Notes under the pieces: generated by a model
The model's input: only the letters and a program-made list of their open reading frames with translations
Database searches by the model: none
What the model was told of the DNA's origin: nothing
Source of the DNA: Clavibacter capsici
Lineage (GTDB): Bacteria > Actinomycetota > Actinomycetes > Actinomycetales > Microbacteriaceae
Assembly (NCBI RefSeq): GCF_001280205.1
Contig: NZ_CP012573.1
Coordinates: forward strand, 992,001-1,056,000
Length of the DNA: 64,000 nucleotides
Reading direction: 5' to 3'
Shown: one piece after another, positions 37,466 to 46,238 of the stretch
Position numbering within the stretch: the first letter of the stretch is position 1
Layout of the letters: each line of letters starts with the position of its first letter
Position numbers and translations under genes: made by a program

Positions 37466-37654
37466 ATGACGCACCACGACGGCACGGACGGCACGCACGA
37501 CCACGACGACGACGCCGGCCTCGGCGGCGAGGGCACGATCCCCGCGGGCTCCGACGGCGTCGCGGCCGGCCACGACGGCGGGAACGACCACTTCGAGCCC
37601 GAGGAGGACACCCCGCACCGCACGGACGACGACGGCGAGGGCGCCCCGGCCTAG
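37466..37654 (+). CDS. Small acidic His/Asp-rich protein, 62 aa
   Basis: Nearly all hydrophilic: an Asp/His/Gly-rich head (MTHHDGTDGTHDHDDD) and an acidic Glu/Asp tail, with no hydrophobic core, so probably disordered. A textbook AGAGGAGG lies 6 bases before the ATG, which strongly suggests translation. His/Asp clusters could bind metal ions, but that is only a guess. Confidence 0.6.
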   Translation: MTHHDGTDGTHDHDDDAGLGGEGTIPAGSDGVAAGHDGGNDHFEPEEDTPHRTDDDGEGAPA

Positions 37655-37721
37655 CCCGAGCGGCGACGCGGGTCGTCCGCCCCGGCGACGACCCGCGTCG
37701 GGGGCGCCGCCCGGGCCCGGG

Positions 37722-37727
37722 TAGCCT
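37722..37727 (+). promoter_or_regulatory. -10 box TAGCCT, leaderless, alpha/beta hydrolase
   Basis: Ends 8 bases before the GTG at 37736. Confidence 0.45.
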
Positions 37728-37735
37728 GGCTCCCC

Positions 37736-38554
37736 GTGGACACGGCGACCAACCCCCTCGACGGCACGAGCATCGCCTACCGGGCCTTCGGCGCCCGACC
37801 GGCCGACGGGGATCCGCGGGATCCCGCGCACGCGCCCGTCGTGCTGGTGCACGGCACCGCCCTCTCGCAGGCCATCTGGCGCGGGTTCGGCTGGGTCCGC
37901 GCCCTCTCGCCCGAGCGCCCGGTGATCACGCTGGACCTCCGCGGCCACGGCCGCAGCGGCACCCCGCACGAGCCCGCGGCGTACGCCATGGACCTCATGG
38001 TCGCCGACGTCGTGGCCGTGCTCGACGCGGTCGGCGCCGAGGCCGTCCACCACGTGGGCTACAGCCTCGGCGCGCGCGTCGGCTTCTCGCTCGAGGCCGC
38101 GCACCCCGAGCGGCTGCTGTCCGCCTCGAGCCTCGGCGGATCCCCGCGGAGCGGCGTCGGCGTCTTCGACCGCGTGTTCTTCCCCGGCTGCGTCGACGCG
38201 CTCGAGGCCGACGGCATGCCGGGCTTCCTCGACGGGTGGGAGCGGCACACCGGCCACCCCGTCGACCCGGCGACGCGCGGGGCGTTCCTCGCCGACGACG
38301 CCCGGGCGCTCGCCGCGTACATGCGCGAGTCGGAGCGCGATGCCGGGGTCCCGGACGAGGTCGTCGCCGCATCCCGGGTGCCGCTCCTGCTCGTCGCGGG
38401 CACGCGGGATCCCGAGCGGCTCCGCGCCGCCCACCACGTGCGGGCGCTCCGCCCCGACGCGCCCCTCGTCGAGCTCGACGGCGCGACCCACGCCGACACG
38501 CCCCGCCACCCGGACGCGCTGCCCGCGGTGCGGGCCTTCCTCGCGTCGCTCTGA
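37736..38554 (+). CDS. Alpha/beta hydrolase
   Basis: 272 residues of the alpha/beta hydrolase fold. The oxyanion loop is VVLVHGTALSQAIW, the nucleophile elbow GYSLGAR with Ser110, and the His at 252 in DGATHADTP; the acid is probably in the VAGTRDPERL loop. Cap helices between about 130 and 205 vary between family members, and the substrate cannot be read from sequence. No signal peptide, so cytoplasmic. It is convergent with the GH15 gene. Confidence 0.88.
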   Translation: MDTATNPLDGTSIAYRAFGARPADGDPRDPAHAPVVLVHGTALSQAIWRGFGWVRALSPERPVITLDLRGHGRSGTPHEPAAYAMDLMVADVVAVLDAVGAEAVHHVGYSLGARVGFSLEAAHPERLLSASSLGGSPRSGVGVFDRVFFPGCVDALEADGMPGFLDGWERHTGHPVDPATRGAFLADDARALAAYMRESERDAGVPDEVVAASRVPLLLVAGTRDPERLRAAHHVRALRPDAPLVELDGATHADTPRHPDALPAVRAFLASL

Positions 38555-38572
38555 GGCGCGGTCGGCGCGCCG

Positions 38573-40447
38573 TCAGCGCGCGCCGTCGGCCGGTGCCGCA
38601 GCCCGTGCGGCCTCGGCGTGGGCGAGCGCGGCGCCGCCGTCCCGGTGCGCGCGGTCGAGGTCGTCCGGATGCGCCTGGACCGCGGCCTCCAGCGCGTCCG
38701 CGGCGCGCACCAGCGCGAGGTGCGACAGCGCCTGCGGCACGTTGCCCGCCTGGCGCAGTCCGACCGGGTCGTACTCCTCGGAGAGCAGGCCGACGTCGTT
38801 GGAGAGCGCGACCAGCCGCTCCATCAGCGCGCGGCCGTCCGCCTCGCGGCCCGATCGCGCGTACTGCTCGACGAGCCAGAACGAGCAGGCGAGGAACGGG
38901 TACTCGCCCGCGGGCAGGCCGTCGACGCCCGCGCTCGTGTCGTAGCGCAGCAGGAAGCCCTCGTGCATGAGGGTGCGCTCCATCACCTCGACGGTCGCGA
39001 GCATGCGCGGGTCGTCGTAGGCGCAGAAGCCGGCCTGGGCGAGGATCAGCAGCGACGCGTCGACCTCGGTGGTGCCGTAGTGCTGGCGGAACGCGCCGGT
39101 GGCGGGGTCGACGCCCCGGTCGAGGATCTCGTCGCGCACCCGGTCGCGCAGCGCGCGCCACTGCTCCACGGGCCCGTCGAGCCCGTGCTTCTCGACGCCC
39201 TGCACGGCGCAGTCGAGCGCCGCCCAGATCATCGCCCGCGAGTGGGTGAAGTGCTGCTCCGCGCCGCGGATCTCCCAGATGCCGCTGTCCTGCCGCTCCC
39301 AGTTCTCCTCGACGAAGCCGATGAGGGCGCGCTGGAGCGGCCAGGAGAACTCGGTCTCGCCGACGCCCGCGTCGCGCGCGGCCTGGAGCGCGAGCATGAC
39401 CTCGCCGATCACGTCGGCCTGGTACTGCTCGAACGCGCCGTTGCCCACGCGCACCGGGCCGGAGCCCTGGTAGCCGGGCAGGCTGTCGAGGTCGCGCTCG
39501 GGGAGGTACCGCTCGCCGCTCAGGCCGTACATGATCTGCACGTCGCCCGGGTCCCCCGCGATGGCGCGGAGGAGCCAGGTGCGCCACTCGTCGGCCTCGT
39601 CGTCGAAGCCGTGCGCGAGGAGCACCTCGAGGGTGAGCGAGGCGTCGCGCAGCCAGACGTAGCGGTAGTCCCAGTTGCGGGATCCGCCGAACTGCTCGGG
39701 CAGGCTCGTGGTCGCGGCGGCGACGATGCCGCCCGTGTCCTCGTGCGTGAGCGCGCGGAGCACGAGCAGCGACCGGCGGACGGCGGCCTGGTGCGGGCCG
39801 GAGTGCTCGATGGAGCTGGCCCAGCTCTCCCACCACTCGGTCGTGTGCTCGATCGCCCGGTCCACGTCGAACGCCGGCGGCTCGCTGCGGTGGGAGGGGT
39901 ACCAGGTGAGGGTCGTGTCGACGGTCTCGCCCGCCGAGACGTCGAAGGAGACGCCGTGGTGGTGGTTCGTGGCCGTGAGCTCGGGGCCGCGGACGACCAC
40001 CGCGTCGGGGCCGGCGACGGCGACGAGGCGCGGGTCGTCGCCGTCGAGCTTGCGGATCCACGGGAGCGCGGTCGCGTAGCCGAAGCGCAGGCGGAGGTCG
40101 CCCTGCATCCGGACGGTGCCGCTGATGCCGCGGACGCGCCGGACGACGTCCGCGCGTCGGTCGCCCATGGACATGAAGTCGGTGACCTCGACGGCGCCGT
40201 CGGGCGTCTCCCACCGGGTCCAGAGCACGAAGGTGTTGCCGAGGTAGGTGCGCAGGGAGACGGTGGCCTCGGGGTGGGCGGGGGCGAGGCGCCAGGATCC
40301 GTGCTCGTCCGTGCCGAGGAGCGCCCCGAACATCGACGCGGAGTCGAACCGCGGCAGGCACAGCCAGTCGATGGAGCCGTCCCGGCCGACCAGCGCTCCC
40401 GTGTGGCAGTCCCCGATGAGTGCGTAGTCCTCGATGCGCATGGCCAT
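38573..40447 (-). CDS. GH15 family hydrolase (trehalase/glucoamylase type)
   Basis: 624 residues. The N-terminal beta-sandwich starts IEDYALIGDCHTGALVGRDGSIDWLCLPRFDS, the standard opening of bacterial GH15 proteins; the helical barrel contains SRNWDYRYVWLRDASLT, SGIWEIRG with the probable general acid Glu, and GLLSEEYDP with the probable base. Actinobacterial members include GH15 trehalases, and this genome region also encodes otsAB, so trehalose hydrolysis is plausible, but alpha-1,4-glucan as substrate cannot be excluded. No signal peptide. The start is ATG 40447 or 40441 (MAMRIEDY). It diverges from zwf with only 57 bp between. Confidence 0.88.
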   Translation of the reverse strand: MAMRIEDYALIGDCHTGALVGRDGSIDWLCLPRFDSASMFGALLGTDEHGSWRLAPAHPEATVSLRTYLGNTFVLWTRWETPDGAVEVTDFMSMGDRRADVVRRVRGISGTVRMQGDLRLRFGYATALPWIRKLDGDDPRLVAVAGPDAVVVRGPELTATNHHHGVSFDVSAGETVDTTLTWYPSHRSEPPAFDVDRAIEHTTEWWESWASSIEHSGPHQAAVRRSLLVLRALTHEDTGGIVAAATTSLPEQFGGSRNWDYRYVWLRDASLTLEVLLAHGFDDEADEWRTWLLRAIAGDPGDVQIMYGLSGERYLPERDLDSLPGYQGSGPVRVGNGAFEQYQADVIGEVMLALQAARDAGVGETEFSWPLQRALIGFVEENWERQDSGIWEIRGAEQHFTHSRAMIWAALDCAVQGVEKHGLDGPVEQWRALRDRVRDEILDRGVDPATGAFRQHYGTTEVDASLLILAQAGFCAYDDPRMLATVEVMERTLMHEGFLLRYDTSAGVDGLPAGEYPFLACSFWLVEQYARSGREADGRALMERLVALSNDVGLLSEEYDPVGLRQAGNVPQALSHLALVRAADALEAAVQAHPDDLDRAHRDGGAALAHAEAARAAAPADGAR

Positions 40448-40492
40448 GGGCCATGGTCCCACGGCGCGCCTGCCGATCCCCGCCGCCCCGCG

Positions 40493-40498
40493 TAGCCT
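40493..40498 (+). promoter_or_regulatory. -10 box TAGCCT of zwf, leaderless
   Basis: Ends 6 bases before the ATG at 40505, within the 57-bp divergent gap with the GH15 gene. Confidence 0.5.
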
Positions 40499-40504
40499 GG
40501 CCGC

Positions 40505-41887
40505 ATGCCCGCGACCTCCACGCTCCTCATCCTCGGCGCCAGCGGCGACCTCTCCGCGCGCCTCCTCCTCCCCGGACTCGGCGAGCTCCTCGCCCACCGC
40601 CCCGACCTCGACCTCCAGCTGGTGGGCGCGGGGACGGAGGAGTGGGACGACGAGCGCTGGCGCGAGGTGGTCCGCACGTCGTTCGCGTCCCTCGGCGCGG
40701 AGGGCCCGGCCGTCGACCGCGTGCTCGCGGGCACCACCTACCAGTCCGCCGACGTGACGGCCGAGGCCGACCTCGAGCGCCTCATGGCCGCCTGCGAGGC
40801 CGCGCCCGCCGTCTACTTCGCGCTGCCGCCCGCGGTGACGGAGCGGGCCTGCGAGGCGATGACGCGGATCCAGCTGCCCGAGGGCACGTCGCTGTCGCTC
40901 GAGAAGCCGTTCGGCACCGACCTCGCGAGCGCGCAGGCCCTGAACCGCCTGCTCGCGACCCTCGTGCCGGAGGAGCGCACCCACCGGGTGGACCACTTCC
41001 TCGGCCGCTCGACGGTGCGCAACCTCCTCGGCCTCCGCTTCGCGAACCGCCTGCTCGAGCCGGTCTGGAACGCGCAGCACATCGCGAGCGTCGAGATCGT
41101 CTACGACGAGCAGCTCGCGCTCGAGGGGCGCGCCCGCTACTACGACGGCGCCGGGGCCCTGGCCGACATGATCCAGAGCCACCTGCTGCAGGTGATGGCG
41201 GTCTTCGCGATGGAGCCGCCCGCCACCACCGGCGCGCGCGACGTGCGCGACCAGAAGGCGCTCGTGCTGCGGGCGACGCGCGCGTGGGGAGGCGACCCCG
41301 TGGCCTCGTCGCGCCGGGCCAGGTACACGGCCGGCGACGTGGAGGGGCGCGAGCTCCCGGCCTACGCCGACGAGGCGGGCGTGGATCCCGCGCGCGGCAC
41401 CGAGACCCTCGCCGAGATGACCGTCGAGATCGCGAACTGGCGCTGGGCCGGGGTGCCCTTCCGGCTGCGGTCGGGCAAGGCGATGGAGGACCACCGCCGC
41501 GAGATCGTCGTGACCTTCCAGCCCGCGCCGCACGTGCCCACGGGGCTCACGGGCGCGCACGAGCCCGACCGGATCCGCATCCTCATCGCGCCCGACGAGC
41601 TGCACCTGGAGCTCAACGTGAACGGCCCCGCCGACCCCGACGTCATCGACCGCGCCGAGCTCGTGACCGCGTTCGACGCGGGCGACCTGCCGCCGTACGG
41701 CCAGGTGATCGACGGCATCATCTCCGAGGACGAGAGCCTGTCGGTGCGCGGCGACACGGCCGAGGAGTGCTGGCGCATCGTCGAACCGGTCGTCGCCGCG
41801 TGGCGGGCCGGCGACGTGCCGCTCGAGGAGTACCCGGCCGGATCCGCCGGTCCCTGGGACGGTCCGCAGGTCGCGCCGAAGGGCTGA
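40505..41887 (+). CDS. zwf: Glucose-6-phosphate dehydrogenase
   Basis: Oxidises glucose-6-phosphate to 6-phosphogluconolactone, the entry step of the pentose phosphate pathway, forming NADPH. The 460 residues open with the dinucleotide loop LLILGASGDLSARLLLPGL. The substrate loop is RVDHFLGRS (family RIDHYLGK), and EKPFGTD and GYYDGAGALADMIQSHLLQV-type segments follow; the latter reads YYDGAGALADMIQSHLL. The length is shorter than the 490-510 typical of main Zwf proteins, and the loop ends in Arg instead of Lys, so it may be a second, divergent paralogue. Divergent from the GH15 gene, both turning glucose units into central metabolism. Confidence 0.9.
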   Translation: MPATSTLLILGASGDLSARLLLPGLGELLAHRPDLDLQLVGAGTEEWDDERWREVVRTSFASLGAEGPAVDRVLAGTTYQSADVTAEADLERLMAACEAAPAVYFALPPAVTERACEAMTRIQLPEGTSLSLEKPFGTDLASAQALNRLLATLVPEERTHRVDHFLGRSTVRNLLGLRFANRLLEPVWNAQHIASVEIVYDEQLALEGRARYYDGAGALADMIQSHLLQVMAVFAMEPPATTGARDVRDQKALVLRATRAWGGDPVASSRRARYTAGDVEGRELPAYADEAGVDPARGTETLAEMTVEIANWRWAGVPFRLRSGKAMEDHRREIVVTFQPAPHVPTGLTGAHEPDRIRILIAPDELHLELNVNGPADPDVIDRAELVTAFDAGDLPPYGQVIDGIISEDESLSVRGDTAEECWRIVEPVVAAWRAGDVPLEEYPAGSAGPWDGPQVAPKG

Positions 41888-41911
41888 CCGGCGCGCGCGA
41901 CCCGCGGCCGG

Positions 41912-42556
41912 CTAGGCGCTGCGGACGGCGCGGAGCACCGCGGGCACCCGACGCGGGTCGCCCGCCAGCTCGGCGAGGGACCCGTCGAGCGGATCCTCGT
42001 CGAAGACGGCGAGCTCCCGCGCGACCGCGTCCTGCCGGGCCGACGCGTCGCGCCCCGCCGGTCCCGACGCGCGGGCGTCCTCGAGCGGCAGGCCGGCCGC
42101 GGCGGGGGAGGCGCCGAGCGCGAGGGCGACGTCGCGCGCGATGTGCGCCGTCATCAGCTCGTCGAAGAACCCGGCCGTGGTGTCGGGCGTGCGGCGGACG
42201 AGCGCCCAGGCGCCGTCGGGTCCGAAGTGGTGGGCGAGCGCGGCCTGGACGACCAGGGCGAGCGGGCGGAGGTCCGGCTCGGCGGCGGGCGCGGGGCCGT
42301 CCGGGGCGGCGGCGTCGACGGTCGGGGGAGCGGCGGCGTCCACGGGCTCGGCCTTGTGGGCGGGCACGTGCGTCGGGCGGATCGGACCGCCGTGCAGGCG
42401 GGCGGCGATGGCGGCGAGCTCGCCGGTCGCGAGCGAGACGGCCGGGGCGGCGGGCACGTGGTCGTCGGGCGCCGGATGCCGCTCGCCGGGCTGGGGGCCG
42501 GTCGCGGCGGGCGCGGCCTCGGTCGGGACGGACTTGCCTCTGCGCCACCGGAACAT
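41912..42556 (-). CDS. Hypothetical protein, 214 aa
   Basis: No family recognised. A basic N-terminus (MFRWRRGK), a long Pro/Ala-rich region up to about residue 95, then a helical C-terminal half: LALVVQAALAHHFGPDGAWALVRR, TPDTTAGFFDELMTAHIARDVALALG and ELAVFDEDPLDGSLAELAGDP. No membrane segment. The ATG at 42556 is supported by GGGAGG 9 bases upstream. Divergent from the MscS gene, convergent with zwf. Confidence 0.68.
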   Translation of the reverse strand: MFRWRRGKSVPTEAAPAATGPQPGERHPAPDDHVPAAPAVSLATGELAAIAARLHGGPIRPTHVPAHKAEPVDAAAPPTVDAAAPDGPAPAAEPDLRPLALVVQAALAHHFGPDGAWALVRRTPDTTAGFFDELMTAHIARDVALALGASPAAAGLPLEDARASGPAGRDASARQDAVARELAVFDEDPLDGSLAELAGDPRRVPAVLRAVRSA

Positions 42557-42752
42557 GATCCACGGCCTCCCCGATCGCATCAGCGACGATCGGGACCATC
42601 CTCATGCGCGACACGCCCGGGCGAGCCCGCGACACGCCGGGGATCCCGGGGCGGGGGCGCCCGTCGGCCCCCGCGTCGCGCCCCCTCCCGGGGAGCGCCT
42701 GCGACACTGGGATCCCGGGACAGCGCGGTCCGCCCCGACACCTGGAGGACCC

Positions 42753-43982
42753 GTGGACCTGCCCGCCCTGCTCGCCGTGCCCGCCGTCGCCGTGACCGTG
42801 ACGCTGCTCGCCGCCGTCGCGGCCGCCCTGCTCGTGACCGGCGCCGTCGCCCTCGCCGTGCGCGTCGTCGCCCGCCGCCGCGAGTGGGCGGCCCGGCTCG
42901 TCCGGCGCGCCCGACGGCCGTTCCGCGTGCTGCTCGTGGTGCTGGCCGTGTGGATCGCGCTCCGGGCGTCGCTCGCGCCCGGCGAGCTGCGCGACGGCCT
43001 GGATCACCTGCTGCACGTCGTGACCATCGTCGCCGCGGCCTGGCTCGTCTGCGCGCTCGCGATCTTCTTCGAGGACCTCGGGCTCAGCCGCTACCGCGTG
43101 GACGTCGCCGACAACCGGGTCGCGCGCCGCGTGCGCACGCAGGTGCTCATCATCCGGCGCCTCACGGTGGTCGCGATCGTCGTCATCGCGATCGGCGCGA
43201 TCCTCCTGACCTTCCCGGGCGCGCGGGCGGCGGGCGCGAGCGTGCTCGCCTCGGCCGGCCTCGTGTCGATCGTCGCGGGCCTCGCGGCGCAGTCGACGCT
43301 CGCGAACGTGTTCGCGGGGATGCAGCTCGCCTTCAGCGACGCGATCCGGGTCGACGACGTCGTCATCGTGGAGACGGAGTGGGGCCGCGTCGAGGAGATC
43401 ACGCTGACCTACGTCGTGGTGCACATCTGGGACGACCGCCGCATGGTCCTGCCGTCCACGTACTTCACGACCACGCCGTTTCAGAACTGGACCCGCACCA
43501 AGTCCGAGCTGCTCGGCGCCGTCGAGCTCGACCTCGACTGGCGCGCCACCCCGGCGAGCATGCGCGAGGAGCTCGACCGCGTGCTCGCGACGACCGAGCT
43601 CTGGGACGGCCGCGTCTCCGTGCTGCAGGTGACCGACGCGGTGCACGGCTACGTGCGGATCCGCGTCCTCGTCTCGGCCGTCGACGCGCCCACGCTCTTC
43701 GACCTGCGCTGCCTCGTGCGCGAGCGCCTCGTCGCGTTCCTGCACGAGCACAGCCCGCAGTCGCTGCCCCGGACGCGCGTGCAGATGGTGGGAGCGCACG
43801 AGCCCGACGACGCTCCGCCGCCCGCACGACGCGGCGCGGAGGCGGATCCGACGGGGCTCTTCTCCGGCACGGCGCAGGGCGACTCGCGCGCGGGCCTGTT
43901 CACCGGCCCGATGTCGACCGTCCCCGCGGAGGAGCGCATCGACCTGGAGCCCGACGGCGACAGGTGGCGCACGCACGACTGA
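42753..43982 (+). CDS. MscS family mechanosensitive channel
   Basis: 409 residues. Three or four N-terminal membrane segments precede the pore helix and beta domain. The MscS core is GLVSIVAGLAAQSTLANVFAGMQLAFSDAIRVDDVV with the upper loop EWGRVEEITLTYV and PSTYFTTTPFQNW. The C-terminal vestibule is followed by a disordered tail with a DPTGLFSG / RAGLFTGP near-repeat. It opens on hypo-osmotic shock to release small solutes. GTG start with GGAGG 6 bases upstream. A strong terminator hairpin begins inside the stop codon. Confidence 0.92.
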   Translation: MDLPALLAVPAVAVTVTLLAAVAAALLVTGAVALAVRVVARRREWAARLVRRARRPFRVLLVVLAVWIALRASLAPGELRDGLDHLLHVVTIVAAAWLVCALAIFFEDLGLSRYRVDVADNRVARRVRTQVLIIRRLTVVAIVVIAIGAILLTFPGARAAGASVLASAGLVSIVAGLAAQSTLANVFAGMQLAFSDAIRVDDVVIVETEWGRVEEITLTYVVVHIWDDRRMVLPSTYFTTTPFQNWTRTKSELLGAVELDLDWRATPASMREELDRVLATTELWDGRVSVLQVTDAVHGYVRIRVLVSAVDAPTLFDLRCLVRERLVAFLHEHSPQSLPRTRVQMVGAHEPDDAPPPARRGAEADPTGLFSGTAQGDSRAGLFTGPMSTVPAEERIDLEPDGDRWRTHD

Positions 43983-44010
43983 CGCGCGCGCCCGGGTGGG
44001 CGCGCGCGTC
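43981..44010. terminator. Bidirectional terminator after MscS gene
   Basis: 13-bp perfect stem, 43981-43993 with 43998-44010, loop GGGT. The 5' arm begins in the TGA stop codon. It also lies 15 bases past the stop of the convergent small gene. Confidence 0.75.
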
Positions 44011-44024
44011 GGCGGAGGGGGCGG

Positions 44025-44213
44025 CTAGTTGCCGATCTGCCCGTCGCGCGAGTCCTCGATGACCGTGCCGACGGCGATCGCCATCGTGATGCCCCAGCTC
44101 AGCCACATGAGGCCGAGCTTCCAGTCGCGCGGACCCCGGCGGGTGGTCTGGAGCGTGCTCCAGCCGCCGATCAGGGCGCTGAGGACGCTGCCGTTCAGGA
44201 TGTACTTGCGCAT
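44025..44213 (-). CDS. Small membrane protein, 62 aa
   Basis: Two moderately hydrophobic segments (residues about 4-17 and 34-51) around a basic loop (TRRGPRDWKLG). No family recognised. ATG at 44213 has GGGAGG 4 bases upstream. Function unknown. Confidence 0.6.
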   Translation of the reverse strand: MRKYILNGSVLSALIGGWSTLQTTRRGPRDWKLGLMWLSWGITMAIAVGTVIEDSRDGQIGN

Positions 44214-44373
44214 GACACCTCCCAGTGTGCTTCCACGGTACCGGGATCCGGGCGCCCCGACCGCCGCCGCCGGGAGAGTGGGCCGCCGACGCCGTGGCGT
44301 CCCCTTTCCGCAGGCGGCGCGGGCTCCCGGCGGGCGGTGAGTACAGTGATCGCGGATCAGACAGGAGGCGCCC

Positions 44374-45528
44374 GTGCGCACAGCCCTCATCGGGGTGGTG
44401 CTCCTCGTCGTCGGCGCCGTCGCCGTGGCCACCGGAGCCCTCCCGCTCGACGACCTCGGCGTGCTGTACGAGCGGGTCTGGCCGATCCTCCTCTTCGTGG
44501 TCGCCATCACCGTGGTCACCGAGCTCGCGAGCGAGGCGGGCCTGTTCACGTGGATCGCCGAGCGCGCCGCGGGCCTCGGCCGGGGGCGCACGTGGGCCCT
44601 CTGGCTCGCGACCGTCGTGCTCGCCTGCCTCTGCACGATCTTCCTGTCGCTCGACACGACCGCGGTGCTCCTCACGCCCGTGGTCGTCGTGCTCGCGCGG
44701 CACTGCGGGCTGCCGCCGCTGCCCTTCGCGCTGACCACGGTGTGGCTCGCGAACACGGCGTCGCTGCTGCTGCCCGTCTCGAACCTCACCAACCTGCTCG
44801 CGGAGCACGAGCTCGGCGGCCTCGGCCCGGCCGGGTTCGCGGCGCTGACGGTCGCGCCGGCGCTCGTCGCCATCACGGTGCCCGTCCTCGCGATCCTCGT
44901 GATCCACCGCAGGGACCTCCTCACGCGCTACGAGGTCGGGGCGCCGACCGCGCCGACCGACCGCGTGCTGCTCGTCGGGAGCGCCGTGGTGGTGGGGCTG
45001 CTGGTGCCGGCGCTCGTCTCGGGCGTCGAGGTGTGGATCCCCGCGCTCGCCGCCGCCGTCGTCCTCGCTGTCCTCACGGCCGTCCGCCGCCCGCGCGCGC
45101 TCCGGCTGGGCCTGCTGCCGTGGCAGCTCGTGGTGTTCGCCTCGGGCCTCTTCATCGTGATGGAGGCGGCGCAGTCCCTCGGGCTCACCGCGGTCATGGC
45201 CGCGATCTCCGGGCAGGGCCAGGACGCGGCGTCGCTGTTCCGCCTCGCGGGCGTCGCGACGCTGAGCGCCAACGCGGTCGACAACCTGCCGGCGTACCTC
45301 GCGCTCGAGCCCGTGGCCGGATCCCCGGAGCGCCTCGTCGCGATCCTCGTGGGCGTCAACGCGGGCCCGCTCATCACGCCGTGGGCGTCGCTCGCGACCC
45401 TGCTCTGGCACGAGCGGCTCGTGAGCATGGGGGTGCACATCCGGTGGTCGCGCTACGTGCTGCTCGGTCTCGTGGTGGCCCCGCTCACCGTCGGCCTCGC
45501 GATGCTCGCCTTCGTGCTCACGCGCTGA
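44374..45528 (+). CDS. ArsB/SLC13-type transporter
   Basis: 384 residues with 10-11 membrane segments in two similar halves. IFLSLDTTAVLLTPVVVVLA and ANTASLLLPVSNLTNLLAEHEL are the first hairpin, SANAVDNLPAYLALEPV and NAGPLITPWASLATLLW the second, the pattern of the ion transporter superfamily members ArsB and SLC13. ArsB exports arsenite; no arsenate reductase or ArsR regulator is next to it, so the substrate is open. A TACAGT -10-like box (44342-44347) and AGGAGG precede the GTG start at 44374. Confidence 0.83.
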   Translation: MRTALIGVVLLVVGAVAVATGALPLDDLGVLYERVWPILLFVVAITVVTELASEAGLFTWIAERAAGLGRGRTWALWLATVVLACLCTIFLSLDTTAVLLTPVVVVLARHCGLPPLPFALTTVWLANTASLLLPVSNLTNLLAEHELGGLGPAGFAALTVAPALVAITVPVLAILVIHRRDLLTRYEVGAPTAPTDRVLLVGSAVVVGLLVPALVSGVEVWIPALAAAVVLAVLTAVRRPRALRLGLLPWQLVVFASGLFIVMEAAQSLGLTAVMAAISGQGQDAASLFRLAGVATLSANAVDNLPAYLALEPVAGSPERLVAILVGVNAGPLITPWASLATLLWHERLVSMGVHIRWSRYVLLGLVVAPLTVGLAMLAFVLTR

Positions 45529-45561
45529 TCCGACGCCGCCGCCTGGCAGGGGCCTGGCAGT

Positions 45562-45604
45562 CTGACCGATCGTGCAGGACCTGACCGATCGGTCGACATA
45601 GGCT
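45562..45604 (+). promoter_or_regulatory. tetR promoter with GACCGATCGGTC operator
   Basis: A perfect 12-bp palindrome, GACCGATCGGTC, lies at 45583-45594. One copy of CTGACCGATCG precedes it at 45562-45572, 19 bases upstream of the same 11-mer at 45581. TAGGCT at 45599-45604 ends 6 bases before the GTG of the regulator. A dimer bound to the palindrome would block the promoter. Confidence 0.6.
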
Positions 45605-45610
45605 CGTCGG

Positions 45611-46189
45611 GTGACCCGCACCCCCCGCGCCTCCGCGAGCGACGAGCTCCGCCCCATCGCCGCCGCGCGCTTCGCCCGCGACGGCTTCCAGGCGACGTCG
45701 CTGCAGCAGATCGCCGACGAGGCCGGCTACTCCAAGTCCAGCGTGCTCTACCACTTCGCCTCCAAGGAGGCGCTGCTCGACGCCTTGCTCGAGCCCACGA
45801 TCGACGCGCTCGCCGAGGTCATCGACCGCGCCGACTCCATCCGCGGCGACGCCGACGCCCGGCGCCTGTTCGTCGAGCGCTTCATCGACTTCCTCCTGCT
45901 GCACCGGCACGAGGTCGCGCTCTTCATCACGCAGGGACGCTCGCTCGGGCACCTCGCCGTGATCGAGCGCGCGAACGACCTCGTGCGCACGCTCGGCGAG
46001 ACCGCCGGCGCGCTCGACAGCACGCTCGACCAGCTGCGCTTCGGCGTGGCGCTCGGCGGCGCGGCGTACATCCTCGCCGCGAGCGACGACTGGTCCACCA
46101 ACGAGCCCCTGCCCGACGACGAGATCAGGGCCGCTCTCGTCGTGGTCGTGGGGGAGCTGCTCGCCCCCCTCGGCACCCGCACCGCCTGA
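45611..46189 (+). CDS. TetR/AcrR family regulator of efflux operon
   Basis: 192 residues. The HTH domain is AAARFARDGFQATSLQQIADEAGYSKSSVLYHFASKEALLDALL; the C-terminal domain has no known ligand signature. It heads an operon with the MMPL and YhgE genes (49 bp and a coupled overlap), and its own promoter contains a palindrome of the TetR operator type, so it is probably an autorepressor of the operon responding to a lipophilic compound. Leaderless GTG start. Confidence 0.9.
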   Translation: MTRTPRASASDELRPIAAARFARDGFQATSLQQIADEAGYSKSSVLYHFASKEALLDALLEPTIDALAEVIDRADSIRGDADARRLFVERFIDFLLLHRHEVALFITQGRSLGHLAVIERANDLVRTLGETAGALDSTLDQLRFGVALGGAAYILAASDDWSTNEPLPDDEIRAALVVVVGELLAPLGTRTA

Positions 46190-46238
46190 TCCCCCGCACC
46201 GCACCCGCACGTCCCCACCCAAGGAGAGCCACCCGCCC

